Shown here piece by piece: positions 26,964 to 34,630 of a stretch of DNA of 64,000 bases; position 1 is the first letter of the stretch; each line of letters starts with the position of its first letter. The stretch is from contig NZ_CANMQT010000001.1 of assembly GCF_947500065.1 (NCBI RefSeq), positions 1,206,895 to 1,270,894 on the forward strand. Direction: 5' to 3'. The translations under genes and the position numbers were made by a program. This DNA is from an uncultured Aquimarina sp. Its GTDB lineage: Bacteria; Bacteroidota; Bacteroidia; Flavobacteriales; Flavobacteriaceae. The notes under the pieces were generated by a model that was not told the DNA's origin, did no database searches, and worked only from the letters and a program-made list of their open reading frames with translations.

Positions 26964-28463
26964 TTATTTGCCTATACTAATTATTAAGGAATCTACAATC
27001 TTTCTATCATTAGAAAGTCGCGGTAGTTTGTTTTGTCCTCCTAGTTTTCCAATAGATTTCATGTAGGCATGAAAGCCGTCTTTTTGAACCGATCTAACCT
27101 TCAGAGTTCTTAAGACTTTTCCAACTATCAGATCGTCATAATACGTGTTTTGTTTTCGTAAGGAATTGTCAATTTGTAATGCAAAATCTTCTAGGTTATC
27201 TGGACTATTCTGAAATTCTACAAACCACTCGTGATAAGGTAATTCCGAATTATCTGGATTAATCTGAGGTGCCACTGTAAATTCTGTGATCATGACTCCT
27301 GTTGCTTCTGCTGCTTCTTTCATAGCCTGCTCCACTTCTTTACCGATAACATGTTCTCCAAAAGCAGAAATAAAATGTTTAATTCTACCAGACACCACCA
27401 ATCTATATGGAGAAATACTAGTAAACATTACTGTATCTCCTATATTATATGCCCATAAACCCGCATTAGAAGAGATAAGCATTACATAGTTTACTCCAAC
27501 CTCAACTTCTCCGATCGTTAATCGTTTTGGTTGTTCTTCAAAAAACTCATCTGCTTTTACAAATTCATAAAACATTCCGGAATCTAGCTGTAGCAACATT
27601 CCTTTTTCATCTTGTTTATCCTGAAAAGCAAAAAAACCTTCTGAGGCTGGATATAGTTCAATACTCGCAACCTTTCTTCCTATTAACTGTTCGAAAGTTG
27701 CTTTATAAGGTTCGTAGTTTACTCCCCCATAAATAAATAATTCGAAATTCTTAAAAAGTTCTCCAATTGGTTTTCCTGTTCTCTTCTTAAGTTTTTCAAA
27801 ATACATCTGAACCCAAGGCGGTATTCCACTAATGATTGTCATGTTTTCATCTACAGTTTCATCAACTATAGCATCTACTTTTGTTTCCCAATCATCTATG
27901 CAATTAGTTTCCCAACTTGGCAACCTGTTTTTTTGAAGATATTTAGGCACGTAATGCGCCACAATTCCTGAAAGCCTTCCTAAATTGATTCCATTTTTCT
28001 CTACTAACTCTGGACTTCCTTGAAGAAATATCATTTTACCATCTACAAAAGCTGTTTTTCCACTTTCTGCGACATAACATAGAATTGCATTTCGTGCAGC
28101 CCTGATATGCGTTGGCATAGAATCAGAGGTTAATGGAATATATTTTACTCCACTTGTTGTACCAGATGTTTTAGCGAAATAAATTGGTTTTCCTGGCCAC
28201 AAAACATCACTTTCTCCTTTTACCACACGGTCAACATAAGTACGTAGTTCTTCATAATCCCGAATAGGTACTTCTTTTACAAAATCTTCGTGAGTTTTTA
28301 TAGTTCTAAAATGATGGTCTTTACCAAAAGCAGTATTAGCTGCAGTATTCAATAACTGCTTAAAAACACGTTTTTGGGTTTTTATGGGATTATTAGCCCA
28401 TTTATTTATCTTTTTACGGATACGTTTTGCAAAAATCTTTGCCCCTAATGATTTAATAGACAT
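26964..28463 (-). CDS. GH3-family adenylating enzyme (acyl-amido synthetase-like)
   Basis: A 499-residue protein with the adenylate-forming fold of the GH3 family, known from plant auxin-amino acid conjugation. Motif I, KTSGTTSGVKYIPLT (98-112), motif II, YPASEGFFAF (about 276-285) and motif III YNIGDTV (about 340) are intact, so ATP-dependent adenylation is expected. The acyl substrate and amino partner of the bacterial versions are not known to me. It sits between the M23 endopeptidase gene (9 bases upstream) and the DUF6909-like gene (13 bases downstream). Cytoplasmic; no membrane segment. Confidence 0.85.
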   Translation of the reverse strand: MSIKSLGAKIFAKRIRKKINKWANNPIKTQKRVFKQLLNTAANTAFGKDHHFRTIKTHEDFVKEVPIRDYEELRTYVDRVVKGESDVLWPGKPIYFAKTSGTTSGVKYIPLTSDSMPTHIRAARNAILCYVAESGKTAFVDGKMIFLQGSPELVEKNGINLGRLSGIVAHYVPKYLQKNRLPSWETNCIDDWETKVDAIVDETVDENMTIISGIPPWVQMYFEKLKKRTGKPIGELFKNFELFIYGGVNYEPYKATFEQLIGRKVASIELYPASEGFFAFQDKQDEKGMLLQLDSGMFYEFVKADEFFEEQPKRLTIGEVEVGVNYVMLISSNAGLWAYNIGDTVMFTSISPYRLVVSGRIKHFISAFGEHVIGKEVEQAMKEAAEATGVMITEFTVAPQINPDNSELPYHEWFVEFQNSPDNLEDFALQIDNSLRKQNTYYDDLIVGKVLRTLKVRSVQKDGFHAYMKSIGKLGGQNKLPRLSNDRKIVDSLIISIGK

Positions 28464-28472
28464 TATCTGTTA

Positions 28473-29342
28473 TTATTCAAAATCAATAAATTTTGATGGA
28501 TCTGTAGGATATCCATCTCTCCATAATTCGAAATGTAAATGCGGTCCTGTAGAAAGTTCTCCGGTAGATCCTGCAGTAGCGATCACCTCTCCAGCTTTAA
28601 CCAGTTCACCTTGCTGTTTTGTCAAAGAAGCATTATGCTTGTATACAGTAAGTAAACTATTTCCATGTTCTAATATGATTACATGACCCGTTTCTGAAGT
28701 CCATTCTGCAAAAATCACAGTTCCAGCAGCAGCAGCCTTGATCGGAGTATCTTTTGGCACAGCAACATCAATCGCATAATGTTTTTCGTTCACATTGTAT
28801 TTTGATGTAATACTCCCTCTAACAGGTGGAAAGAGCGAAAAGTCCGTGCTAGATTTTTCACTTTCGAATAGACTGTATTTATCTTCTCTAGAAACTTCTT
28901 CCCGAAGCTTTATATCTTGCTCTGATGGATTTAAATCAACTTCTTCAGGATTTAGTTTCTGTGATTGTACGGCAGAATCAATATCAAACTCCACTGTTTT
29001 CACATCACCTGTGAGTACTTTTTTGATTGAATTATAATATTTTTGATTAACCCTTAGTGCAGTTTCTAATGAATCTGCTGTAGAAACCAATCTTGTTGCT
29101 TTTTGATTAAGTGATGTAGAAGAATATCCTGGAATGTATTCTCTTAATGGCGTAAAAGCAATTAAAATTGTTGTACAAGAAACTAAAATGATCGAAGTAA
29201 TCATTAAAAGCACAAAAACATTAAGCCTAGTGAGCTTAAAGGATATTCTCTCCTCAAAAGTATCTTCGTTCAGAATTACTAATCGATACTTGTTTAGCAG
29301 CTTCTTGGTAATTCTTTTTGGTTCTTTTTTCTTTTTAGCCAT
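28473..29342 (-). CDS. M23 peptidase, membrane-anchored murein endopeptidase
   Basis: A 289-residue protein. The first 38 residues are basic, followed by a membrane segment (about 40-63), a helical linker of about 100 residues and a C-terminal LytM/M23 domain. The metal ligands are visible: HYAIDVA (H188, D192) and GPHLHFELW (near 265-273). The full set suggests an active zinc endopeptidase acting on peptidoglycan cross-links in the periplasm rather than an EnvC-type inactive activator. First gene of the minus-strand run in view, with a possible promoter just upstream (29380-29387). Confidence 0.88.
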   Translation of the reverse strand: MAKKKKEPKRITKKLLNKYRLVILNEDTFEERISFKLTRLNVFVLLMITSIILVSCTTILIAFTPLREYIPGYSSTSLNQKATRLVSTADSLETALRVNQKYYNSIKKVLTGDVKTVEFDIDSAVQSQKLNPEEVDLNPSEQDIKLREEVSREDKYSLFESEKSSTDFSLFPPVRGSITSKYNVNEKHYAIDVAVPKDTPIKAAAAGTVIFAEWTSETGHVIILEHGNSLLTVYKHNASLTKQQGELVKAGEVIATAGSTGELSTGPHLHFELWRDGYPTDPSKFIDFE

Positions 29343-29379
29343 AGATTAATCTACTATCAGGGCAATTGTATTTGTAACG

Positions 29380-29387
29380 CAAATATA
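29380..29387 (-). promoter_or_regulatory. Possible promoter -7 box for the M23-GH3-DUF6909 run
   Basis: On the minus strand the sequence TATATTTG fits the flavobacterial -7 consensus TAnnTTTG, 38 bases upstream of the M23 start. The -33 region is not a clear TTTG-type match, so this is moderate evidence only. A start here would make the M23 gene first in a long transcript running into the polysaccharide locus. Confidence 0.4.
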
Positions 29388-29527
29388 CATATTCTGTTTA
29401 CGGATAAAAATGCTAAACTTCATATTAAAACGTTATTTAAAAGTGAATAGTCTTATTTCAAGGTGTGAATATTCTCTTAAAAGAAGTTTTTAGCTCTTTA
29501 AAAATGTCTTTTTTATTTAAATCTTGT

Positions 29528-29535
29528 TAACTTTG
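29528..29535 (+). promoter_or_regulatory. Probable promoter -7 box for tatA
   Basis: TAACTTTG matches the flavobacterial -7 consensus TAnnTTTG on the plus strand. It lies 18 bases upstream of the tatA ATG (29554), giving a leader of about 13 bases. The -33 region is a T-rich run and cannot be pinned down. Confidence 0.45.
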
Positions 29536-29553
29536 TATTCTAATTTTAAGATC

Positions 29554-29748
29554 ATGATGTCATTAAGTGTATTTTTAGGAATGTTAGGCCCTTGGCAAAT
29601 CGCGTTGATTGTTGCTGTGGTTTTACTTTTATTTGGAGGTAAAAAAATTCCAGAATTGATGAGAGGTTTAGGAAGTGGTATTAAAGAATTTAAAGATGCC
29701 TCTAAAGAAGAAGATGAAGATCCTAACAAAATAGAAGAGAAAAAATAA
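29554..29748 (+). CDS. tatA: Sec-independent translocase subunit TatA
   Basis: A TatA/E-type protein of about 64 residues. From the ATG at 29554 it has one N-terminal membrane helix ([16 protein letters not shown]), then the family motif FGGKKIPEL followed by an amphipathic helix ([14 protein letters not shown]) and an acidic tail. The family forms the variable-size pore of twin-arginine export of folded proteins. Two successive ATG codons (29554, 29557) are possible starts; an earlier TTG at 29524 overlaps the -7 box and is unlikely. It is transcribed alone and ends in a strong terminator. TatB/C are not in the window. Confidence 0.9.
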   Translation: MMSLSVFLGMLGPWQIALIVAVVLLLFGGKKIPELMRGLGSGIKEFKDASKEEDEDPNKIEEKK

Positions 29749-29771
29749 TTCAAGCTTTTATTTTAAAGTAT

Positions 29772-29804
29772 AAAAAAAGCCTAACCTGTGTGTTAGGCTT
29801 TTTT
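29772..29804 (+). terminator. Intrinsic terminator after tatA
   Basis: AAAAAAAGCCTAAC, a 6-base loop CTGTGT, then GTTAGGCTTTTTT. This perfect 7-base GC-bearing stem extended by A-T pairs and followed by a T-run is 23 bases after the tatA stop. Confidence 0.85.
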
Positions 29805-30294
29805 ATTACCTATCCCGACTAAAGCTTAAGTTCTTGATTGCTTACTAGAGATTATCTCGATTCAACACAAAAACAACATCCATTCCTCATAATCAGGTAC
29901 ATTGTGAATTGTATAGAGATTCATTTTATTTCGAAAAGTTAATGAATTTGATGGTATACATTTCATATAGTACTTATGCCAAAAATTAATCCAATAGGTA
30001 ATCTAAATTCTACACATGTTAACTTTTTCTAAAAACAATAACACTATTTACACCCAAAACTTTTAAACTGCTCACTAACAGCCTAAAAACAAGAAAAACA
30101 AACATCTAAAAGTGGTAAAATCTTCAAAATTCAACAAAATACACCTTACTTTTTTACGGTAAAACCATAAAATTTGTGTATTTCATCGAATTAAAAAACC
30201 ACTTTATCTAAAAGTTTTGAATACATTTCGTAACACTATTATTTCCTCTTAACTTTGAATAAGTTAAATAAGTAACTTCATAAAGCCCCAAACT
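29805..30294. other. Non-coding gap between tatA and the small secreted protein
   Basis: About 490 bases without an open frame of protein-like character on either strand. It contains the promoter of the next gene at its right end and no hairpin or repeat that I can support elsewhere. Confidence 0.5.
30226..30257 (+). promoter_or_regulatory. Probable promoter of the small secreted protein
   Basis: A -7 box TAACTTTG at 30250-30257 matches TAnnTTTG. A -33-like TTTCG starts at 30226, giving a 19-base spacer. The leader to the ATG at 30295 is about 30 bases. The -7 box is identical to the one in front of tatA. Confidence 0.5.
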
Positions 30295-30618
30295 ATGAAA
30301 ACTATATTTTTTACCATCGCAGTTTTATTTTCTTTCTCTACCATTAGTGCTCAAGAAGTTGACACTAAAAAGACTACTGCAACTACCACTAATATTAAGG
30401 CTTCAAAAACTGATTTTTATAAGATCCTTATAAAAATGAATAATTTTGACATTACTATTAAAGAAGGTAAAAAAGAAGTTACTAATACTACTAAGAAGGA
30501 TTTCTATAACTTATTATTAGAAAAGAATGGTTTCACCACTGACACCAAAAAAACTACAAGATTAACAAACAATACAATTATTACTAAAAACAACCCGGTT
30601 GTAAGTTTAGTTCCATAA
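30295..30618 (+). CDS. Small secreted protein with an internal repeat, unknown function
   Basis: A 107-residue product that I do not recognise. It starts with a clear signal peptide (FFTIAVLFSFSTISAQ, cleavage probably after SAQ at about 20). The mature part is very rich in Thr and Lys. It contains two related segments, KTDFYKILIKMNNFDI and KKDFYNLLLEKNGFTT, each about 16 residues and 36 residues apart, so it looks like a short internal duplication. No T9SS sorting domain or lipobox. It has its own promoter and terminator, so it is a single-gene unit. Periplasmic or surface location is expected. Confidence 0.6.
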   Translation: MKTIFFTIAVLFSFSTISAQEVDTKKTTATTTNIKASKTDFYKILIKMNNFDITIKEGKKEVTNTTKKDFYNLLLEKNGFTTDTKKTTRLTNNTIITKNNPVVSLVP

Positions 30619-30654
30619 TTGCAAAACATTTATTAAAAATATAGATAGTGGCTG

Positions 30655-30681
30655 CTCCTTTTTTTAAAAGGAGTTTTTTTT
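30655..30681 (+). terminator. Intrinsic terminator after the small secreted protein gene
   Basis: CTCCTTTT, a 3-base loop, AAAAGGAG, then eight or nine T. It is 37 bases after the stop codon at 30618. Confidence 0.75.
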
Positions 30682-30752
30682 GTCTTTTTGTTTTGAAAGT
30701 GCGATGAAACTTGACTTTAAGAAAGCTATGTTATTTAGTTTGTCGCAAAGTA

Positions 30753-32879
30753 TCAATCAACCAAAGAAAGTTGAACTCTTTTTCTTGGTAAATCCACACT
30801 CATCACAGTAACCATCAGATGCTGGTTTAATTGAACCACCGCATTGACATCGCTGATATATTCATTTGCCAGTTTCGAGATATGTATCAACCCGCTTTCT
30901 TTAATACCAATATCTACAAAACACCCAAAATTAGTTATGTTATTTACAATACCAGGCAATTTCATTCCTGCTTTTAGGTCGTTAATCGTTTTTACATTTG
31001 GATCAAATTCAAAAACTGTTGCTTTCTTTCTAGGGTCTACTCCAGGTTTTTCTAATTCCTTTACAATATCCGTCAGTGTTGGTAACCCTACATTCTCTGC
31101 AATATAGTCTTGTAATTTGATTTTGGTAATTGCCGTTTTGTTTCCTATCAATTCCTCTAAAGGAACACCAACATCTTTAGCCATTTTGGAAACTAATTTG
31201 TACCGTTCCGGATGCACTGCAGAATTATCTAATGGGTTTTTAGGTTCTGAAATTCTTAAAAACGCTGCTGCTTGCTCATAAGCTTTTCCTCCTAATCTTG
31301 GTACTTTTTTTAGTTCATCTCTGGATTCTAACGCTCCATTCTCTGATCTGTAATTTACTATACTTTCTGCAAGTTTATCTCCTATCCCAGACACATAACT
31401 TAATAATGGCGCACTGGCTGTGTTTACATTAATTCCTACACTATTTACACAACTCATCACTACAGTATCGAGTTCGTTTTTTAATTTATTTTGATCTACA
31501 TCATGCTGGTATTGCCCCACTCCTATTGCTTTAGGATCAATTTTCACTAATTCTGCAAGTGGATCCGCTAATCGTCTACCAATGGATACTGCCCCACGAA
31601 CGGTTACGTCATAACTAGGAAATTCTGCTCTTGCAATTTTAGATGCTGAATATACCGATGCTCCACTTTCATTGACCATAAATACTTGAATTGGGCCTTC
31701 AAATGGAATTTTTTTAACAAATGCTTCCGTTTCTCTTGCTGCAGTCCCATTACCTATAGCAATTGCTTCAATTTTATAAGCATTTACTAAGGATCTTATC
31801 TTTTTTATAGCATTAGTAGTTTCTCGCTGTGGAGGATGCGGATAAATATTTTCATTATGTAGCAAATCACCTTGTTTATCCAGACAAACCAATTTACAAC
31901 CGGATTTAAAACCAGGATCCAAAGCCAAAATACGTTTTTGACCCAAAGGAGAAGCTAAGAGCAATTGCTTTAGGTTTTGAGCAAAAACTGTAATTGCATT
32001 GTCATCTGCTTTTTCTTTTGCTAGATTTAACACTTCTTTAGAAATTGTAGGTGCTAACAATCTTTTATATGCATCAGCTATCGCTAGAAACATCTGATCT
32101 GTACAAGCTTCTATATTAGATTTTATCATGACATCATCAATAATATCCAATGCATCATTTTCTGGAACGGTAATTTTTACTCTTACTATCTTTTCATTTT
32201 CTGCTCTAAGAATAGCCAATAATCGATGTGAAGGGCATTTATGTAGTGGTTCTTCCCACTCAAAATATTGTTGGTACTTCTGTGCTTCATCTTCGTCTTT
32301 TTTGGTTTTAATCACAGCCGAAGATATAGCTGCTCTGCGTTGATACAATCTACGCAACCTGTTTCTCACCTTTTCATCTTCATTGATCCATTCTGCAATG
32401 ATATCTCTGGCACCTTGAAGCGCTAATTCTTCATTGATAATTGTATCGTTAAGATATTGAGAGGCTACAAAAAGAATTTCTTCTTCTCGCTGTTGCATAA
32501 TAATCTTAGCCAAAGGTTCTAATCCTAGCTCTTTAGCAACCGTGGCTTTTGTTTTACGTTTTTTCTTATACGGTAAATATAGATCTTCTACTTCAGAGAG
32601 TGTCTGTGCAGCTTCTATACGTTTTTGTAATTCTGGAGTCAGTGCTTCTTGTTCTTTGATAACAGAAAGAACACTTTCCTTTCTTTTTTCTAAGGTTTCA
32701 AAAGCAGCTTTATACTTTACAATTTCACCAATCTCCACCTCATCAAGATTACCGGTCATTTCTTTACGATACCTGGAAATAAAAGGAATTGTGGCCCCAT
32801 CATCTAGCAATTCGATGGTTTTGGTTATTTGTTTTTCCGAAACAGGAACCTGTTTCGCAATAAAAGAAACAATATTCAT
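30753..32879 (-). CDS. tex: Tex-family transcription accessory/RNA-binding protein
   Basis: A 708-residue protein of the Tex family. The N-terminal helical Tex domain is followed by an YqgF-like RNase H fold (ILALDPGFKSGCKLV at about 325-340, AIAIGNGTAARETEAF at about 375-390). Then come two helix-hairpin-helix repeats (VNTASAPLLSYVSGIG, SRDELKKVPRLGG) and a C-terminal S1 RNA-binding domain (GMKLPGIVNNITNFGCFVDIG to the end). The family is linked to transcription elongation and RNA handling. Length is slightly shorter than the E. coli protein (about 770) but all domains are present. It follows the DUF4837-like gene by 101 bases. Confidence 0.95.
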   Translation of the reverse strand: MNIVSFIAKQVPVSEKQITKTIELLDDGATIPFISRYRKEMTGNLDEVEIGEIVKYKAAFETLEKRKESVLSVIKEQEALTPELQKRIEAAQTLSEVEDLYLPYKKKRKTKATVAKELGLEPLAKIIMQQREEEILFVASQYLNDTIINEELALQGARDIIAEWINEDEKVRNRLRRLYQRRAAISSAVIKTKKDEDEAQKYQQYFEWEEPLHKCPSHRLLAILRAENEKIVRVKITVPENDALDIIDDVMIKSNIEACTDQMFLAIADAYKRLLAPTISKEVLNLAKEKADDNAITVFAQNLKQLLLASPLGQKRILALDPGFKSGCKLVCLDKQGDLLHNENIYPHPPQRETTNAIKKIRSLVNAYKIEAIAIGNGTAARETEAFVKKIPFEGPIQVFMVNESGASVYSASKIARAEFPSYDVTVRGAVSIGRRLADPLAELVKIDPKAIGVGQYQHDVDQNKLKNELDTVVMSCVNSVGINVNTASAPLLSYVSGIGDKLAESIVNYRSENGALESRDELKKVPRLGGKAYEQAAAFLRISEPKNPLDNSAVHPERYKLVSKMAKDVGVPLEELIGNKTAITKIKLQDYIAENVGLPTLTDIVKELEKPGVDPRKKATVFEFDPNVKTINDLKAGMKLPGIVNNITNFGCFVDIGIKESGLIHISKLANEYISDVNAVVQLNQHLMVTVMSVDLPRKRVQLSLVD

Positions 32880-32980
32880 TGGTTACATTTTTGAACCGCT
32901 AAATATATTATAAACCTGTTCTAAAATCAAAACTTATTAGAAATTCACTCCTTTTTTCCATTTTAGAGCAATGGAAAGTT

Positions 32981-33964
32981 CTAGTCAAATTTAATCGTCT
33001 TAATTATCGCTTCTAGTTCGAACATGAAGTTCCTTTTTCTAACGGATGGAGCTAATACAAAACCTTCAATTACAAATTGCCTATTGTTAGGTACATCATC
33101 AATCACATAATTCACAAAAGGACCTGCCATATATCGGTCTTTGATTTCCCAGGTACCTTTGGTTTCAAATGCGAATTTATTATCCAATTTGGTTTCGAAC
33201 AAATACGGCGCATACGCTTCTTCTGTAATAAATTTCCCAGAATTGGTTGGTATTTTTAATTGTCCAATAGAATCTCTTACTTTTATAATCTTGGCGATTG
33301 TATTAGAATCTTTGGATATAGATCCTAAAGGAAGTTCATATATCATCAGATTCATATCTCCATTAGTAATATCCTTACGTAACCAAAAGAACTTATCTTC
33401 TTCTTTAGCAATTCGATATGCAGAAGGTATTTTAAGGGTAATTCCCATCTTCTCTTGCAACTGAGGAATGTATTCTACTGATTTTTTAATTCTATACTGT
33501 TTTTCTCTGGTTTCTACCTTTTTGTATTTTGAAATCATCCCTGCAGATCGTTCCTGAATCAAACGGATAATTTCATCTTCACTAGTACCTGTGATTACAT
33601 ACCCTAATTGTGGGGTAGCGTATTTATTTTTTGCTATATATACTTTGGACTCTTCTCCTTTTTCTATTTTAAGAAACATTCTCCTTCTTCTGGCAATACT
33701 CGTAAAAGCTTCAGTAGGTATTTGTCTCATAGAAAACAAAGGCTCTTCTTGTGGTAAGCCAGGAACTTCTGCTCCAAAATATTTGCGTATAGTGTCTCCT
33801 AAACTACCCGTCCATGATTCATTGTCAATGATCACAGATAGCTCATTTATTTTACCCAAAGATTGAGCAAGAGAACCGTCTATTTTTTCTGAAGTATCTT
33901 TTTTAGTCTCTGTACAACTAATTATACATAATACTGAGATAATGGCAAAGGTTAGTTTTTTCAT
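32981..33964 (-). CDS. DUF4837-like lipoprotein
   Basis: A lipoprotein of about 327 residues. I chose the ATG at 33964 (MKKLTFAIISVLCIISC) because it gives a clean signal peptide with a lipobox ending in CIIS-C. An ATG 33 bases upstream (33997) would add a non-signal N-terminus. Family assignment as DUF4837 is from recollection of Bacteroidota proteins in this neighbourhood and not provable here. The body has alternating strands and charged segments with no known catalytic motif, and a C-terminal conserved-looking stretch RKRNFMFELEAIIKTIKFD. It is expected at the inner leaflet of the outer membrane or at the inner membrane. A -7 box lies only four bases upstream of the ATG. Confidence 0.65.
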   Translation of the reverse strand: MKKLTFAIISVLCIISCTETKKDTSEKIDGSLAQSLGKINELSVIIDNESWTGSLGDTIRKYFGAEVPGLPQEEPLFSMRQIPTEAFTSIARRRRMFLKIEKGEESKVYIAKNKYATPQLGYVITGTSEDEIIRLIQERSAGMISKYKKVETREKQYRIKKSVEYIPQLQEKMGITLKIPSAYRIAKEEDKFFWLRKDITNGDMNLMIYELPLGSISKDSNTIAKIIKVRDSIGQLKIPTNSGKFITEEAYAPYLFETKLDNKFAFETKGTWEIKDRYMAGPFVNYVIDDVPNNRQFVIEGFVLAPSVRKRNFMFELEAIIKTIKFD

Positions 33965-33968
33965 AATA

Positions 33969-33976
33969 CAAATATA
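33969..33976 (-). promoter_or_regulatory. Possible -7 box immediately upstream of the DUF4837-like gene
   Basis: TATATTTG on the minus strand matches TAnnTTTG and is followed by four bases and then the ATG at 33964. A transcript from it would start at or next to the start codon. The holB gene has the same box and spacing. Confidence 0.35.
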
Positions 33977-34115
33977 CTTGGGATGTGCTAATATCAAAAA
34001 TAATAATATCCAGATAACAGATATAATACTGCTTTTGACATCATAAACCGTTCCAATTGCAAGTTAATACTAAAACTTTCTAAATATCTATCTCCTTAAA
34101 ATACCTAATAAACAA

Positions 34116-34601
34116 TTAATTTCTAATTATCGGATCAGGATCCAATGGGCCAAAAGCACAAGATGATGGTATGTCAATGGTTAGAACTTTAACCGCGCAA
34201 ACATAACCCATCGCTTTAAAAACATCTCCATTATCTATTTGTAGTTCATATCGATACACTCTGGTGTCAAAATTTTGATCAGAAATACTAGTGCTAAAAT
34301 TCTGGCTATCTTCAAGATCATAATTGTCTGTTTCAAAAACTAGGTTATTGTTCAAGAAAATCTTGACTGAGCTATTTGTGAAACCTTGGAGTCCAATAAT
34401 ATCAAAAGTGTCATGAAATCCATCTGCATTTGGAGTAAAAGCTTTTACAGGCTCAATCTCTGAACCTTCAGGTAAATTATTTATTTCTATGACGTAAGAA
34501 TCTTCAGAACAACAACTTTTCTCTGCTATTGGAGTATCATCATTATCACTACAATTCACTGCAGAAGCAATCATTACTAAAATTAGTAATTGTTTTTTCA
34601 T
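34116..34601 (-). CDS. Lipoprotein with T9SS type B sorting-domain-like fold
   Basis: A 161-residue protein with an N-terminal lipoprotein signal (KKQLLILVMIASAVNC, lipobox AVN-C). The middle has AFTPNADGFHDTFDIIG (about 54-70), very like the FTPNGDGxNDTW opening of the gliding-motility-associated C-terminal domain (CHU_C / T9SS type B CTD). A KIFLNNNLVFE strand and a YRYELQIDNG strand follow. Unlike sorting domains, the chain continues for about 25 residues to CAFGPLDPDP and starts with a lipid anchor. I infer a domain-only lipoprotein, possibly a periplasmic partner. It lies 29 bases after the MltD-like gene. Function unknown. Confidence 0.6.
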   Translation of the reverse strand: MKKQLLILVMIASAVNCSDNDDTPIAEKSCCSEDSYVIEINNLPEGSEIEPVKAFTPNADGFHDTFDIIGLQGFTNSSVKIFLNNNLVFETDNYDLEDSQNFSTSISDQNFDTRVYRYELQIDNGDVFKAMGYVCAVKVLTIDIPSSCAFGPLDPDPIIRN

Positions 34602-34630
34602 ATAATTCGTTTGATTAAAAAAGAAAGTGT

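Noticed and set aside
29517..29753. A 78-codon minus-strand frame opposite tatA
   Set aside because: It is antisense to a clear tatA with terminator and -7 box; the translation has Ser-rich low-complexity sequence without family likeness.
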